A DNA stretch of 64,000 nt, taken from Enterococcus sp. DIV2402 (GTDB taxonomy: Bacteria > Bacillota > Bacilli > Lactobacillales > Enterococcaceae). How positions within the stretch are numbered: the first letter of the stretch is position 1; each line of letters opens with the position of its first letter. The position numbers and the translations under genes are program-made. Positions 8,310 to 17,134 of this stretch are shown in pieces. The notes under the pieces are model-generated. The model was given only the letters and a program-made list of their open reading frames with translations, had not been told where the DNA came from and did no database searches. The stretch is taken from NCBI RefSeq assembly GCF_017426705.2, contig NZ_CP147251.1, positions 1,278,501 to 1,342,500 of the forward strand, in the 5' to 3' direction.

Positions 8310-10679
8310 ATGAAGTCTATACCTAAAGAAACAAGTAAATTGTATTCTTCGATTTACCCTAAAGAGTCAAAGATTAAAATTTATCGTAATCAATTATGGG
8401 TATTACTCACTGTTATCTTAAATATCATTTATTTGTATTGGCGGATTCGCTACACGTTACCTTTGGAGTTTGGGGTGGTATCTATTATCATTGGCGTGTC
8501 TTTAGTTATTGTAGAATTTTTAGGAGCATTGGAATCGATGGTTCATTACTACAATATGTATAAGATAGAAAGCCCACAAGTCCCAGATGTGCCGTTAGAA
8601 TTGTTTCCAGATGTAGATATTTTTATTGCTACGTATACAGAACCAATGGATTTACTTTATAAAACGATTAATGGTTGTAAACACTTAGAATATCCTGATA
8701 GAACAAAAATTCACATTTATTTATGTGATGATGGTCATCGACTTGAAGCCAAAAAGTTAGCTGAATCTATGGGGATTCAGTACTTAGATCGTTCTGACAA
8801 TAAAGGTGCAAAGGCTGGAAACTTGAACCATGCGATGAGTAAAAGTAACTCCCCGTTAATTTTAACAATGGATGCAGATATGATTCCACGCCGAATATTA
8901 TTAATGCGCTTAGTTCCCTATTTTGTAGATGCCTGGATTAAAAATGAAGGAAAAGAAGAAAAGGATCAAATCAAAATGGGGTTTGTTCAATCGCCACAAA
9001 CATTTTATAACCCAGATCTATTCCAATACTTCTTGTTTTCTGAAAATCGTATTCCAAATGAACAAGATTATTTCTATAAAGATGTACAAGTATCACGTAA
9101 TAGATCAAACAGTGTTATCTATGGCGGTTCGAATACTTTACTCAGTCGTGAAGCTTTGAATGATATTGGCGGTTTTTATGAAAAAGCTATTACGGAAGAT
9201 TTTGCTACAGGAATGTTACTCCAAAAGAAAAATTATCGTTGTTATGCTATGAATGAAGAGTTAGCCAGTGGGTTATCACCAACCGATTTTCCAAGTTTGA
9301 TTCAGCAACGGATTCGTTGGGCACGTGGATGTATTCAAACAGGACGCAAAATGCATATTTTTTTGACAAAAAATTTCTCTTTATCTCAAAAAGCAAACTA
9401 TTGGGCGTCAATTTGGTATTGGTATGCGCCAATAAAACGATTAATTTATATTATGTCTCCTATTATGTTTGCAACATTTGGTTATATGGTTATTAAAACT
9501 GATTTATTGCATATTTTAATTTTCTGGTTACCTATGTATATCTCAAGCACAGTTACGTTACGAATGATGAGTCGCAATATTAGAACAACGAAGTGGACAA
9601 ATATTTATGAGACAGCGATGTTTCCATTTTTGTTATTCCCCGTTATAGAGGAATTTTTAGGTATTTCGTTGAAAAAATTTAAAGTAACAAGAAAAGATGG
9701 TGTGAATACAGAACAGCAGAATAACTTATTGTATGTACTCCCCTTTTTATTGTTTATTATTTTATCTGTGATTGGAATTGCGAATATTATCTTTATGATT
9801 TTAAGAAGTGGTTCTATTGGTCCAATCGTGGTTTTATTTTGGCTCTTAATCAATATATTTAACTTAGTTATGGCAAGCTTTTTTGTTTTAGGTAGAAAAT
9901 TTCATCGTAAAAGTGAACGTGTGGCTATTTCAGAAGCAGTCGTTTTAAAACCAATTCATGAGGAAGAAATTCACTGTCGTACATTGGATATTTCAGAAGG
10001 TGGTGTTTCATTATTTATGGAAAATCCTATCTTTATGGATCATAAAAAATTGATAAAGCTAACTATCACAACCGATTATTATCAGGCTGAAGTAGAAGGT
10101 AAAATTGTTCATATCGATGAATTTAGAGGCGGATGGAAATATGCTTTTCAAATTGTTGATTATCTAGATAGTAAAGCCGATTATATGCAAATACTTTATG
10201 ATAGAGTGCATACCCTACCAAAAAATTTACAATCATCGCATAGTACGTTTGATGATTTACGCTTAAATATTGTGCGTCGCATGCAACCAGTTGTTTATTT
10301 TAGTCGTAAATCTGCTCGTATTGATATGAATGAACAACTTCCTCTAGTTTCAGGGGGATTTGTTACCATTATTAATTTTAATTTCGAATATCTTGTGACA
10401 GACACTGTAAATGTAGATGATGAAATTGAATGTGTCGTATCTGATGGCGTGAACTTTAAATGTAAATACATTAAACAGTTAAATAATAAAAATAAATTAT
10501 ACCAAATTGTAAATATTGATGAACTAACAAGTGATTCAAAGAAACTCCAATTAGTTACACAATGGGCTCAAAAAGCGCATATAAGTAAACAAGTTGATGA
10601 GAAACAACAAGTCAATAATACTAGTTTATTAGTTAATGATATATTAGGTGGCGCAGATGAAGATACTCATACTAAATAA
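8310..10679 (+). CDS. BcsA-like cellulose/beta-glucan synthase with PilZ domain, 789 aa
   Basis: Processive family 2 glycosyltransferase that polymerises a UDP-sugar on the cytoplasmic side and threads the chain through its own membrane helices. Two N-terminal helices (about 25-75), then the GT domain with CDDG, the DAD metal site, TED (295-297) and QRIRW (333-337), then several helices (about 370-525), then a PilZ domain carrying both c-di-GMP motifs: R533-KSE-R537 and D560-I-S-E-G-G565. A further beta-rich tail of about 170 residues follows. ATG 8310 is chosen because AAAGGA is at 8295-8300. Activity is probably gated by c-di-GMP from the nearby GGDEF protein. A cellulose product is inferred from the family and the GH5 neighbour; the sugar is not proven. 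Confidence 0.9.
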   Translation: MKSIPKETSKLYSSIYPKESKIKIYRNQLWVLLTVILNIIYLYWRIRYTLPLEFGVVSIIIGVSLVIVEFLGALESMVHYYNMYKIESPQVPDVPLELFPDVDIFIATYTEPMDLLYKTINGCKHLEYPDRTKIHIYLCDDGHRLEAKKLAESMGIQYLDRSDNKGAKAGNLNHAMSKSNSPLILTMDADMIPRRILLMRLVPYFVDAWIKNEGKEEKDQIKMGFVQSPQTFYNPDLFQYFLFSENRIPNEQDYFYKDVQVSRNRSNSVIYGGSNTLLSREALNDIGGFYEKAITEDFATGMLLQKKNYRCYAMNEELASGLSPTDFPSLIQQRIRWARGCIQTGRKMHIFLTKNFSLSQKANYWASIWYWYAPIKRLIYIMSPIMFATFGYMVIKTDLLHILIFWLPMYISSTVTLRMMSRNIRTTKWTNIYETAMFPFLLFPVIEEFLGISLKKFKVTRKDGVNTEQQNNLLYVLPFLLFIILSVIGIANIIFMILRSGSIGPIVVLFWLLINIFNLVMASFFVLGRKFHRKSERVAISEAVVLKPIHEEEIHCRTLDISEGGVSLFMENPIFMDHKKLIKLTITTDYYQAEVEGKIVHIDEFRGGWKYAFQIVDYLDSKADYMQILYDRVHTLPKNLQSSHSTFDDLRLNIVRRMQPVVYFSRKSARIDMNEQLPLVSGGFVTIINFNFEYLVTDTVNVDDEIECVVSDGVNFKCKYIKQLNNKNKLYQIVNIDELTSDSKKLQLVTQWAQKAHISKQVDEKQQVNNTSLLVNDILGGADEDTHTK

Positions 10680-11757
10680 ACAAATCTATTTTCTCTTGTA
10701 TCTAGGCTTGTTAATTCTAGGAGGGTGTAATTTGCAGTTAAAGAGTGAAGAAATACGTTTCTCAGAAAAATTGCAAGCAGGTTGGAATTTAGGGAATAGT
10801 TTAGATACACACAACCTGAATTTTCAAACAGATAGTCCAACTGATTACGAGACGTATTGGAAAAACCCTCCAACAAATCCTGAAATAATTCAAGATATTC
10901 GCAAAGCAGGCTTTCAAACAATTCGTATTCCTGTGACTTGGCAAGAGCATGTCGATGATAATTTTATGATTGATCAAGAGTGGTTAAATCGGGTCACTGA
11001 AATTATTGATATGAGTTTAGATGAAGGATTTTATGTGATTTTAAACGCACACCATGATGACTGGTACACACCCGATGAAGCGCATTTAACATCAGCAATC
11101 AAAAAAGTGAAACTATTATGGACGCAACTTGGCAATCATTTTGCAGAATATGACACGCATCTTTTATTTGAGAGCATGAATGAACCTCGTTTAATTGGAA
11201 CAGGAGATGAGTGGGCAACTGGTCCTTATGAGTCGCAAAAAATTGTTAATCAATTAAATGAAGGCTTTGTGGAAACTATTCGCCAATTGGAGGGCTACAA
11301 TAGGGAACGTTATTTATTATTACCTACCTATGCCGCACGTTTCGAAACAGCAGCTTTGAATGCATTTGAGTTGCCTTCAGGAAAACATTTAATGGTTTCA
11401 ATTCATTCTTATATACCGGACTATTTTACGCAGACAGATCAAAAAGGAACAACGTTTGACCCTGAAAATTCTAAAGATACGAAATTAATCGATACATTTT
11501 TTTCAGATATTAACCAACTATTTATTAATAAAGGTATCCCTGTTGTAATAACAGAGTTTGGAGCGAGTCATAAAAATAATTTAGATGATAGACTGGCCTG
11601 GACGCAATATTTCGTAGAGAAAAGTCGGACATTAGATGTTCCCTACATTTGGTGGGATCCAGGTGGCGATAACCCCAAACACCCAGATTTTAGTTTATAC
11701 GACCGCTATTATCAAAAATGGTTATTTCCTGAACTTGTCGATAGTTTAGTCAATTAA
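10657..11757 (+). CDS. GH5 endoglucanase-like lipoprotein, 366 aa
   Basis: Glycoside hydrolase family 5 with a lipoprotein signal: hydrophobic helix ending LLILGGC, so Cys24 would be the lipidated residue. GH5 motifs: AGWNLGNSLD near the N-terminus, IRIPVTW, MNEPR with the acid/base Glu (E176) and ITEFGA with the nucleophile Glu (E300). Its start overlaps the end of the synthase by 23 nt, so translation is coupled. It fills the place of BcsZ; clostridial ccs operons likewise use a GH5 enzyme (CcsZ). Anchored outside the membrane, it would trim or edit the growing polymer. An upstream GTG at 10648 is possible but would only add three residues. Confidence 0.9.
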   Translation: MKILILNKQIYFLLYLGLLILGGCNLQLKSEEIRFSEKLQAGWNLGNSLDTHNLNFQTDSPTDYETYWKNPPTNPEIIQDIRKAGFQTIRIPVTWQEHVDDNFMIDQEWLNRVTEIIDMSLDEGFYVILNAHHDDWYTPDEAHLTSAIKKVKLLWTQLGNHFAEYDTHLLFESMNEPRLIGTGDEWATGPYESQKIVNQLNEGFVETIRQLEGYNRERYLLLPTYAARFETAALNAFELPSGKHLMVSIHSYIPDYFTQTDQKGTTFDPENSKDTKLIDTFFSDINQLFINKGIPVVITEFGASHKNNLDDRLAWTQYFVEKSRTLDVPYIWWDPGGDNPKHPDFSLYDRYYQKWLFPELVDSLVN

Positions 11758-11793
11758 GACACTAGAAGACGTTATTCTAGTGTCTTAATTTGT
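11755..11793 (+). terminator. Strong terminator of the exopolysaccharide operon
   Basis: 13-bp perfect stem TAAGACACTAGAA / TTCTAGTGTCTTA with a 7-nt loop, beginning at the stop codon of the GH5 gene and followed by ATTTGTT. It separates the operon from the GGDEF gene. Confidence 0.9.
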
Positions 11794-11848
11794 TAAGGAG
11801 CTTTTTATTTTAAACAATTTAATTATAAATCTTACCTTTACGCTATGT

Positions 11849-11854
11849 TATAAT
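11849..11854 (+). promoter_or_regulatory. Possible -10 element of the GGDEF gene
   Basis: Consensus TATAAT, 68 nt before the GGDEF start and downstream of the terminator. No convincing -35 was seen at the right distance, so the promoter may be weak or activated. Confidence 0.4.
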
Positions 11855-11921
11855 TTATAGATGTTTTAAAATAAGGATAGCACATACACAATTTGTGAAT
11901 GGAGAAAGGATGGGATAATCT

Positions 11922-13079
11922 ATGGGGAAACGCGAAGAAAATAAAAATCAATTTGCGACTACCCGAATAGTTGAACTGGAAAAAGAATATGAACGAATTA
12001 ATGCGGAGTGGTTAGGTTTTCATTATAAAATAGCGGTAGCTTTTGTTTTAGCAGCAATTTGTATTGAAATTATTGTAAGTATTATTGTGTTAAAACAACA
12101 ATTGTCAACAGCTACAACGACTATGTATGTTTTGAAATATTTAATCATTCCTATGATTAGTAATATCCTCTTATTAATAACGGGAAATATATTGAGGAAG
12201 AATCAGAAGCTCTCACATATGCAACGGTTATATAGTGTCTCTATTATGTTTGTGTTAATTAGTTTTGTCATTACGACGATTCATAATATTTCTTCTCCCG
12301 TTTATACCTTATACATTCTACCTATCGTTATTACAGGGATCTATGCAGTTCCTCGTTTGACGATGCGAACGGGTATATTAAGCATTTTCTTGTTTCTAAG
12401 TGCAGAATTTCTTATTCCGTGGAATCCTTCTCAAAATACTATTTTTGAGTCACCATTACGTTTGTTGGGAATTGTGTTGATTTTTGCTTTGTTAGTTATG
12501 TTTACACTAATTTTTACAATAGGAATGTATTACTTAGAAAAGAAAAATATTGCTAGTATCAATTTAGAATTAGAACGTTATGAACTGGAGCAACAGCTGT
12601 ATATTGATGAATTAACTGGTATTTTTAATCGATTGGCATTTAATACTGATTTAACTCGATTAAATGAACAGCTTGTCCCGTCACGTTATGTTTTGACAAT
12701 TGCTGATATTGACCATTTTAAAAAAATTAACGATCATTATGGTCATTATATTGGGGATGAATGTTTGAAATCTTTTGCGACGGTACTTAATCAGTATTCG
12801 CATGAACCTGTTGTGTATCGTTTTGGTGGGGATGAATTTTGTTTGTTGTTTCAAGAGAATACATTACAAGAAGCGTATGAAATTTGTCTGGAATTACAAA
12901 AGCAGATTCAAAAAATTACGATACCAGAACATCCAGAGTTAACGATTACAGCGAGTTTTGGTTTGGCAGAATCGACTTCAACAAAAGGAATGTCGGACTT
13001 GTTTCTGCAAGCAGATAGCGTATTATATAAAGCAAAACAAGAACGCAATAAAGTGGTGCTGTTTGAAGAAATGTCCTAA
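11922..13079 (+). CDS. Membrane diguanylate cyclase (GGDEF domain), 385 aa
   Basis: Makes cyclic di-GMP from two GTP. About six membrane helices (roughly 38-200) form an N-terminal sensor, a short coiled linker follows, and the catalytic domain starts near DELTGIFNRLAF. The metal and GTP residues are present (IADIDHFKKIND, YGHYIGDE) and the signature GGDEF is intact at 305-309. The inhibitory RxxD site, normally five residues before GGDEF, is absent (the segment reads SHEP), so product feedback inhibition is not expected. Located 164 nt after the GH5 gene with its own -10, it is the obvious source of ligand for the PilZ synthase. The signal sensed by the helices is unknown. Confidence 0.92.
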   Translation: MGKREENKNQFATTRIVELEKEYERINAEWLGFHYKIAVAFVLAAICIEIIVSIIVLKQQLSTATTTMYVLKYLIIPMISNILLLITGNILRKNQKLSHMQRLYSVSIMFVLISFVITTIHNISSPVYTLYILPIVITGIYAVPRLTMRTGILSIFLFLSAEFLIPWNPSQNTIFESPLRLLGIVLIFALLVMFTLIFTIGMYYLEKKNIASINLELERYELEQQLYIDELTGIFNRLAFNTDLTRLNEQLVPSRYVLTIADIDHFKKINDHYGHYIGDECLKSFATVLNQYSHEPVVYRFGGDEFCLLFQENTLQEAYEICLELQKQIQKITIPEHPELTITASFGLAESTSTKGMSDLFLQADSVLYKAKQERNKVVLFEEMS

Positions 13080-13093
13080 AAGTTATTTAATGA

Positions 13094-13122
13094 TTGACAA
13101 ACATCGGATTCTATTGTAAATT
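13094..13122 (+). promoter_or_regulatory. Promoter of the T-box/metQ transcript
   Basis: TTGACA at 13094-13099 with TAAATT 17 bp downstream (13117-13122); a better-looking TATGAT at 13122-13127 is too far away for ideal spacing. Confidence 0.5.
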
Positions 13123-13142
13123 ATGATTCAATAACATATACA

Positions 13143-13402
13143 TCCATTGAAGAGAAGAGTAGTTTTCGAAGTCTTTGTAGAGAGGTTCTGGTTGGTGAAA
13201 AGAACTAAGAGGTAGAAAATGAAGATGGTCTCTGAGGATAAATCATCGATATGTAGGTGATTTCGGAAGGTTCAATCGTTATCTTGAACACTATTTCTTG
13301 TTTTTTAGGAGATAGATTGAGGGAAGTAGTTACTTCCAAACGAAGGTGGTACCGCGATTTATTCGTCCTTTTGTCAGTTTTACTGATGAAAGGACTTTTT
13401 TG
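13143..13402 (+). promoter_or_regulatory. T-box leader, probably tRNA-Met responsive
   Basis: Contains the hallmark T-box AAGGTGGTACCGCG (13343-13356) and the stem I motif GGTTGGTG (13190-13197). A terminator follows: GTCCTTTTGTCAG / CTGATGAAAGGAC (13365-13395), then a run of T. In the likely specifier region GTAGAAAATGAAGATGG, either ATG (13219 or 13225) would be read by methionyl-tRNA, fitting the MetQ gene downstream. Uncharged tRNA would bind here and prevent termination. This explains the 388-nt gene-free stretch 13080-13467. Confidence 0.9.
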
Positions 13403-13467
13403 TTATCTAAAGGAACACACCGTTTTACGGTTTAAATATAATAAAGAAATTAAAGGGGAGATAAAAT

Positions 13468-14325
13468 ATGAAAAGTTTAAAAAAGGTAGTCGGATTAGGA
13501 ATTTTAGGTGCAACATTTTTAGGATTAGCAGCTTGCTCAAATGGCAGCGGCAATCAAACAGAGGATTCTAGTGCTTCAGCGAGTACAGAAGAGAAAACAC
13601 CATTAACAGTAGGTGCCAGCTCAACACCACATGCTGAAATTTTAGAACAAGTTAAAGATGATTTAGCAGCAGAAGGAATCGAATTAAATGTTCAAATTTT
13701 TGATGATTATGTTTTACCAAATACAGCTTTAAACGATGGCGACTTGGATGCTAATTTCTTCCAACATACACCATATTTAGAAAATTTCAATGAAGAACAT
13801 GGAACAGACTTAGTTTCTGCTGGAAGCATTCATTTTGAACCACTTGGAATTTATCCAGGTAAAGCGAACTCGTTAGAAGACATTTCAGAAGGTGGCAAAG
13901 TTTCTATCCCTAATGATGCAACAAATGGCGCTCGTGCCTTATTATTACTTGAAGCAGCTGGTTTAATCAAATTAAAAGAAGGTGCTGATATTACAACAAC
14001 ATCAAAAGATATTGTTGAAAATCCAAAAAATTTGGAAATTGTTGAATTAGATGCTTCACAAATTGCTCGTGCTGTTCAAGATGTGGATGTAGCGGTTATT
14101 AATGCCAACTATGCATTAGAAGCAGGATTTAACGTTGAAAATGATGCGTTACAAAAAGAAGATAAAGATTCTGAAGCAGCACAAACATATGCCAACATTA
14201 TTGCTGTGAAAGCTGGTAATGAAGACAGTGAAACAATCAAAGCATTGCTTGCTGCATTACAATCAGACAAAATAAAAGATTATATCAATGAAACATACCA
14301 AGGAGCAGTCGTTCCAGTCTTTTAA
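13468..14325 (+). CDS. metQ: MetQ/NlpA-family methionine-binding lipoprotein, 285 aa
   Basis: Substrate-binding protein of the MetNIQ ABC importer family. Signal peptide ends in LGLAAC (Cys23 lipidated). The core has the NlpA features: VGASSTPHAEIL near 50, DDYVLPN, DANFFQH (a methionine-site segment) and VAVINANYAL. The length is normal, and the strong AAAGGGGAG precedes the ATG. It is alone: no metN ATPase or metI permease is next to it, so it must serve a transporter encoded elsewhere. The Met-type T-box supports methionine (D or L) as ligand. A terminator follows directly. Confidence 0.88.
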   Translation: MKSLKKVVGLGILGATFLGLAACSNGSGNQTEDSSASASTEEKTPLTVGASSTPHAEILEQVKDDLAAEGIELNVQIFDDYVLPNTALNDGDLDANFFQHTPYLENFNEEHGTDLVSAGSIHFEPLGIYPGKANSLEDISEGGKVSIPNDATNGARALLLLEAAGLIKLKEGADITTTSKDIVENPKNLEIVELDASQIARAVQDVDVAVINANYALEAGFNVENDALQKEDKDSEAAQTYANIIAVKAGNEDSETIKALLAALQSDKIKDYINETYQGAVVPVF

Positions 14326-14330
14326 TCCAG

Positions 14331-14364
14331 AAAAAGAGTTGAAGGTTTTCTTCAGCTCTTTTTG
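14331..14364 (+). terminator. Terminator after metQ
   Basis: Stem AAAAAGAGTTGAAG / CTTCAGCTCTTTTT with a five-base loop and T-run, six nt after the metQ stop. Confidence 0.88.
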
Positions 14365-14414
14365 TTTGCACAAAATTTTGTTATAGTAGAAAAAAGTGAG
14401 AAAGGATGTTTTCG

Positions 14415-14804
14415 ATGAAAGTTCATACCACAAATTATAGAGATACCTTTATTGAAATTCCTCAAAATAGTCCCATCACAACAGCCGGTATCCCTCCAGA
14501 AAGAAAACAAAAAACGATTGCTCGAAAGCAATATGAGTTGTTGATTAATCAACCCTATCAACTCACGTCTGATGAAGTCTTATATACCACAACTGCTTTC
14601 CACAAAGGCATTTCCAAAGAAGAATTTTTTTCAAAAGGACAGCCTTGTTTTCGAGCATCTCCCTTAGTAAAGCAATATGGCTGGGGTGTTCATTTTAATC
14701 ATGAAGAAAAAATGGCGATTTATCCAATGGAATCAGAGGAATATCAGCGTTTCAAACAAGATTCTAGCTTGAAGCATATTCAATCCATGCGCCAAAAAAG
14801 ATAA
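14415..14804 (+). CDS. DUF6157 family protein, 129 aa
   Basis: Small soluble protein of the uncharacterised DUF6157 family. Features seen are the N-terminal MKVHTTNYRDTFIEI, the PPERKQKTIARKQYELL segment and the conserved C-terminal GWGVHFN and EYQRF segments. No catalytic motif, signal or membrane helix is visible. The ATG at 14415 is chosen because AGGA at 14402-14405 is nine bases away, whereas the ATG at 14406 touches it. It stands alone between two terminators, so its role cannot be inferred from neighbours. Confidence 0.75.
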   Translation: MKVHTTNYRDTFIEIPQNSPITTAGIPPERKQKTIARKQYELLINQPYQLTSDEVLYTTTAFHKGISKEEFFSKGQPCFRASPLVKQYGWGVHFNHEEKMAIYPMESEEYQRFKQDSSLKHIQSMRQKR

Positions 14805-14806
14805 CT

Positions 14807-14836
14807 ATCATGTACCAATGGGGTGCATGATTTTTT
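14807..14836 (+). terminator. Terminator after the DUF6157 gene
   Basis: Stem ATCATGTACC / GGTGCATGAT (one G-T pair) followed by six T. Confidence 0.82.
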
Positions 14837-14892
14837 GCATTCATATGAAATTCATATCCATAGTGTTTACTAAAGATAGAGGAGGCAACGGA

Positions 14893-15546
14893 ATGGCTCA
14901 TATTTTATATTTAGAAGACGATCGTGTCATTCGCGAAGTTGTATGTGAATATTTGTTGTTGCAAGATTATGAAGTCGATTTAGCTGTTGATGGGCAGGAA
15001 GCTCTAGTGACATTAACACAAAAAAAGTATGATGTAGCGATTCTAGATATTATGGTTCCTTTTGTATCAGGTTTAGAAGTATTGGAAGTTATTACTCAAA
15101 CACAACCGCAATGTGCAACCATCATGTTGACGGCTTTAGGGGATGAAAGCAATCAGCTTGAAGCATTTAATCGTCTGGCTGATGACTATATCATCAAACC
15201 ATTTTCACCACTTGTTTTATTGAAAAGAATTGAAGCCGTTTTACGTAGAACCAGGAATAAACCGGAATTAACGAATGGTTTGGAAGTGCGTCAAGAAAAT
15301 TTTCAAGTGTATTATAATCAGCAATCGTTGCAACTTACAGTCACGGAGTTTTTAATTTTTGAAGCGATGTACCAACATCCAAAGAGAGTGTATACAAGAA
15401 ATCATTTGCTAGAAATTATTGCACCAGATGATTTTATGGTGAATGATCGTGTGATTGATGCGCATATTAAAAATTTGCGCAAAAAATTGCCTGTTGAAGT
15501 GATTCGAACTGTAATTGGAATGGGGTATTGTTATGAAGAAAATTAG
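14893..15546 (+). CDS. OmpR-family response regulator, 217 aa
   Basis: Two-component response regulator. Receiver domain (1-112) with acidic pocket E8/D9/D10, phosphorylated D52 (ILDIMVP), T80 and K102 (IIKPF); C-terminal winged-helix domain (about 120-217) with the VTEFLIFEAM and VIDAHIKNLRKKL segments of the OmpR/PhoB type. The start at 14893 follows AGGAGG by seven bases; an upstream in-frame ATG at 14818 lies in the terminator of the previous gene and is rejected. The 3' end overlaps the kinase gene by 14 nt. It likely controls its downstream ABC transporter genes, as such modules usually do. Confidence 0.92.
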   Translation: MAHILYLEDDRVIREVVCEYLLLQDYEVDLAVDGQEALVTLTQKKYDVAILDIMVPFVSGLEVLEVITQTQPQCATIMLTALGDESNQLEAFNRLADDYIIKPFSPLVLLKRIEAVLRRTRNKPELTNGLEVRQENFQVYYNQQSLQLTVTEFLIFEAMYQHPKRVYTRNHLLEIIAPDDFMVNDRVIDAHIKNLRKKLPVEVIRTVIGMGYCYEEN

Positions 15547-17134
15547 CTTAACAATTACTCAAAAGACAATGATTTATACGGCATTTACAACATTATTATT
15601 AGGGAGCTTGATTATTGGTTATTTTCTATGGATGTTACCAGGACTCTATGCTCGTTACAAAACAGATCGGTATTTGCAAACAACCGAAGAAGTGCAACGT
15701 CGTTTTATCGAAGGAAAGCTGTTTTCCGATGACTATCAATTATCAGAAAATTTTTTGCTGATGAGTCTAAAGTTGCCTCATACCGGTGAAACCATTCAAT
15801 TATCTACAACAAATGCGACCATGGATGTTGTGTTGAAAGCTCCAGAAATAAAAGAACTTTATCATAAATTACGCACATCGTTTCAGGTGAAGGATCCTGA
15901 AAAAGAATTTACACTTAGTTGGAATGAACAAGATTTTGAACCTGTTGAAAAGCTAATCAAAAACCTATCTACCCCGATTCAACAAGAACTTATTGAAATA
16001 AACAATGTCCAAACCTATCCTTTTGAAATGCTGGAAGATTCAGAAAATCAAGAAGTGTATACTACCGCAGATGATATTTTAATTTTTGCGGGGACTGTCG
16101 AACAAAATGCTAATAGCTATGCAAGTTATGTCGCTTTTAAAGAAGTTAATCAGGATATTTACGTGACGTTTGCTTCGGCGATGACGCCTAAATTAAATGA
16201 ACTCTTTCCCATTGTTTTACAAAGTACGCCAATGATTGTTGCTGTTTTGTTGGTGATGTCTTTGCTGATTGCGCGATGGTTTAGCCGAAAATTAGCTTAT
16301 CCTATCGAATTACTCGCTCAGCAAGCCAGAATTCGTGACAAAGAGCAAGCGCCTGTATTTCATCAGCCCAATAAAGGTGATGAATTAGAAGTCTTAGAAA
16401 AAGCGTTGAATCAAATGCATCTGGAATTACAAAAGCAGTTAAAAGAAGTACATCGTCAAAATCAAGAATTGGCAGCGATTAATCACAAGCAACAGTTGTT
16501 ACTTACTAATGCCTCTCATCAATTAAAAACACCTATTGCGTCATCGTTATTACTAGTTGAAAGCATGATTCATCGTGTAGGAAAATATCAAGCAACCGCA
16601 ACTTATTTGCCTGAAGTAAAAAAAGAAATTCAAAAAATGCAACAAATTGTCCAACAATTAATGTTTTTATTTGAAGAACATTCAAGAGAAGCAACTAAAG
16701 TGATTGCTGTTGATGGTATATTACAAGGGATTTGGCAAATGTATCAAGAAAAAGCCCAACAACGAGAGCTAACGATTGAGTGGGAACTGATGCCGGTTTT
16801 TATTGAAACAGAAGAAGCATTATTTGTATCAGTGCTTGATAATTTGATTCAAAATGCGGTGAAATACACGCCACGTAATCAGCGAATTAAGATTCGCTTG
16901 ACATCACAAGAATTGACGATTATTAGCGAAACTGCCAAAATTTCCGAGCAACTTATTCAGCATATTCACGAACCCTTTATTCGAGATACGAAAGAAGAGG
17001 AAGCAGGAACTGGTTTAGGATTATATTTAGTTGATAAATTTGTGCATTTACTGGAAATGACGTGGACGATTAAAAATACAGTTGATGGCGTACAGGTTAC
17101 TTTAAACTGGAGGGATGAAAATGATAACCATTGA
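15533..17134 (+). CDS. Sensor histidine kinase, 533 aa
   Basis: Membrane sensor kinase. Helix 1 is at about 12-36, an extracellular sensor of about 195 residues follows, and helix 2 is at about 227-252, then a HAMP-like linker and coiled region. The HisKA site NASHQLKTPIAS has phospho-acceptor H329, and the ATPase domain has the N box NLIQNAVKYT and the G box GTGLGLYLVDKF. The ATG at 15533 lies inside the response-regulator gene, giving translational coupling. The large extracellular domain separates it from the short bacitracin-sensing (BceS) type. The signal is unknown; cell-envelope stress or a peptide is a guess from the linked ABC transporter. Confidence 0.92.
   Translation: MKKISLTITQKTMIYTAFTTLLLGSLIIGYFLWMLPGLYARYKTDRYLQTTEEVQRRFIEGKLFSDDYQLSENFLLMSLKLPHTGETIQLSTTNATMDVVLKAPEIKELYHKLRTSFQVKDPEKEFTLSWNEQDFEPVEKLIKNLSTPIQQELIEINNVQTYPFEMLEDSENQEVYTTADDILIFAGTVEQNANSYASYVAFKEVNQDIYVTFASAMTPKLNELFPIVLQSTPMIVAVLLVMSLLIARWFSRKLAYPIELLAQQARIRDKEQAPVFHQPNKGDELEVLEKALNQMHLELQKQLKEVHRQNQELAAINHKQQLLLTNASHQLKTPIASSLLLVESMIHRVGKYQATATYLPEVKKEIQKMQQIVQQLMFLFEEHSREATKVIAVDGILQGIWQMYQEKAQQRELTIEWELMPVFIETEEALFVSVLDNLIQNAVKYTPRNQRIKIRLTSQELTIISETAKISEQLIQHIHEPFIRDTKEEEAGTGLGLYLVDKFVHLLEMTWTIKNTVDGVQVTLNWRDENDNH

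Noticed and set aside
8310..10679. Hyaluronan or poly-N-acetylglucosamine synthase
   Set aside because: The PilZ domain, its c-di-GMP motifs and the GH5 neighbour point to the BcsA branch; no UDP-glucuronate or deacetylase genes are present.
13257..13571. Reading frame of 104 codons on the plus strand
   Set aside because: It lies across the T-box, its terminator and the start of metQ; the RNA element explains the sequence and there is no suitable ribosome binding site.
14818..14892. Upstream in-frame start of the response regulator
   Set aside because: It overlaps the terminator of the previous gene and lacks a ribosome binding site; the ATG at 14893 has AGGAGG.
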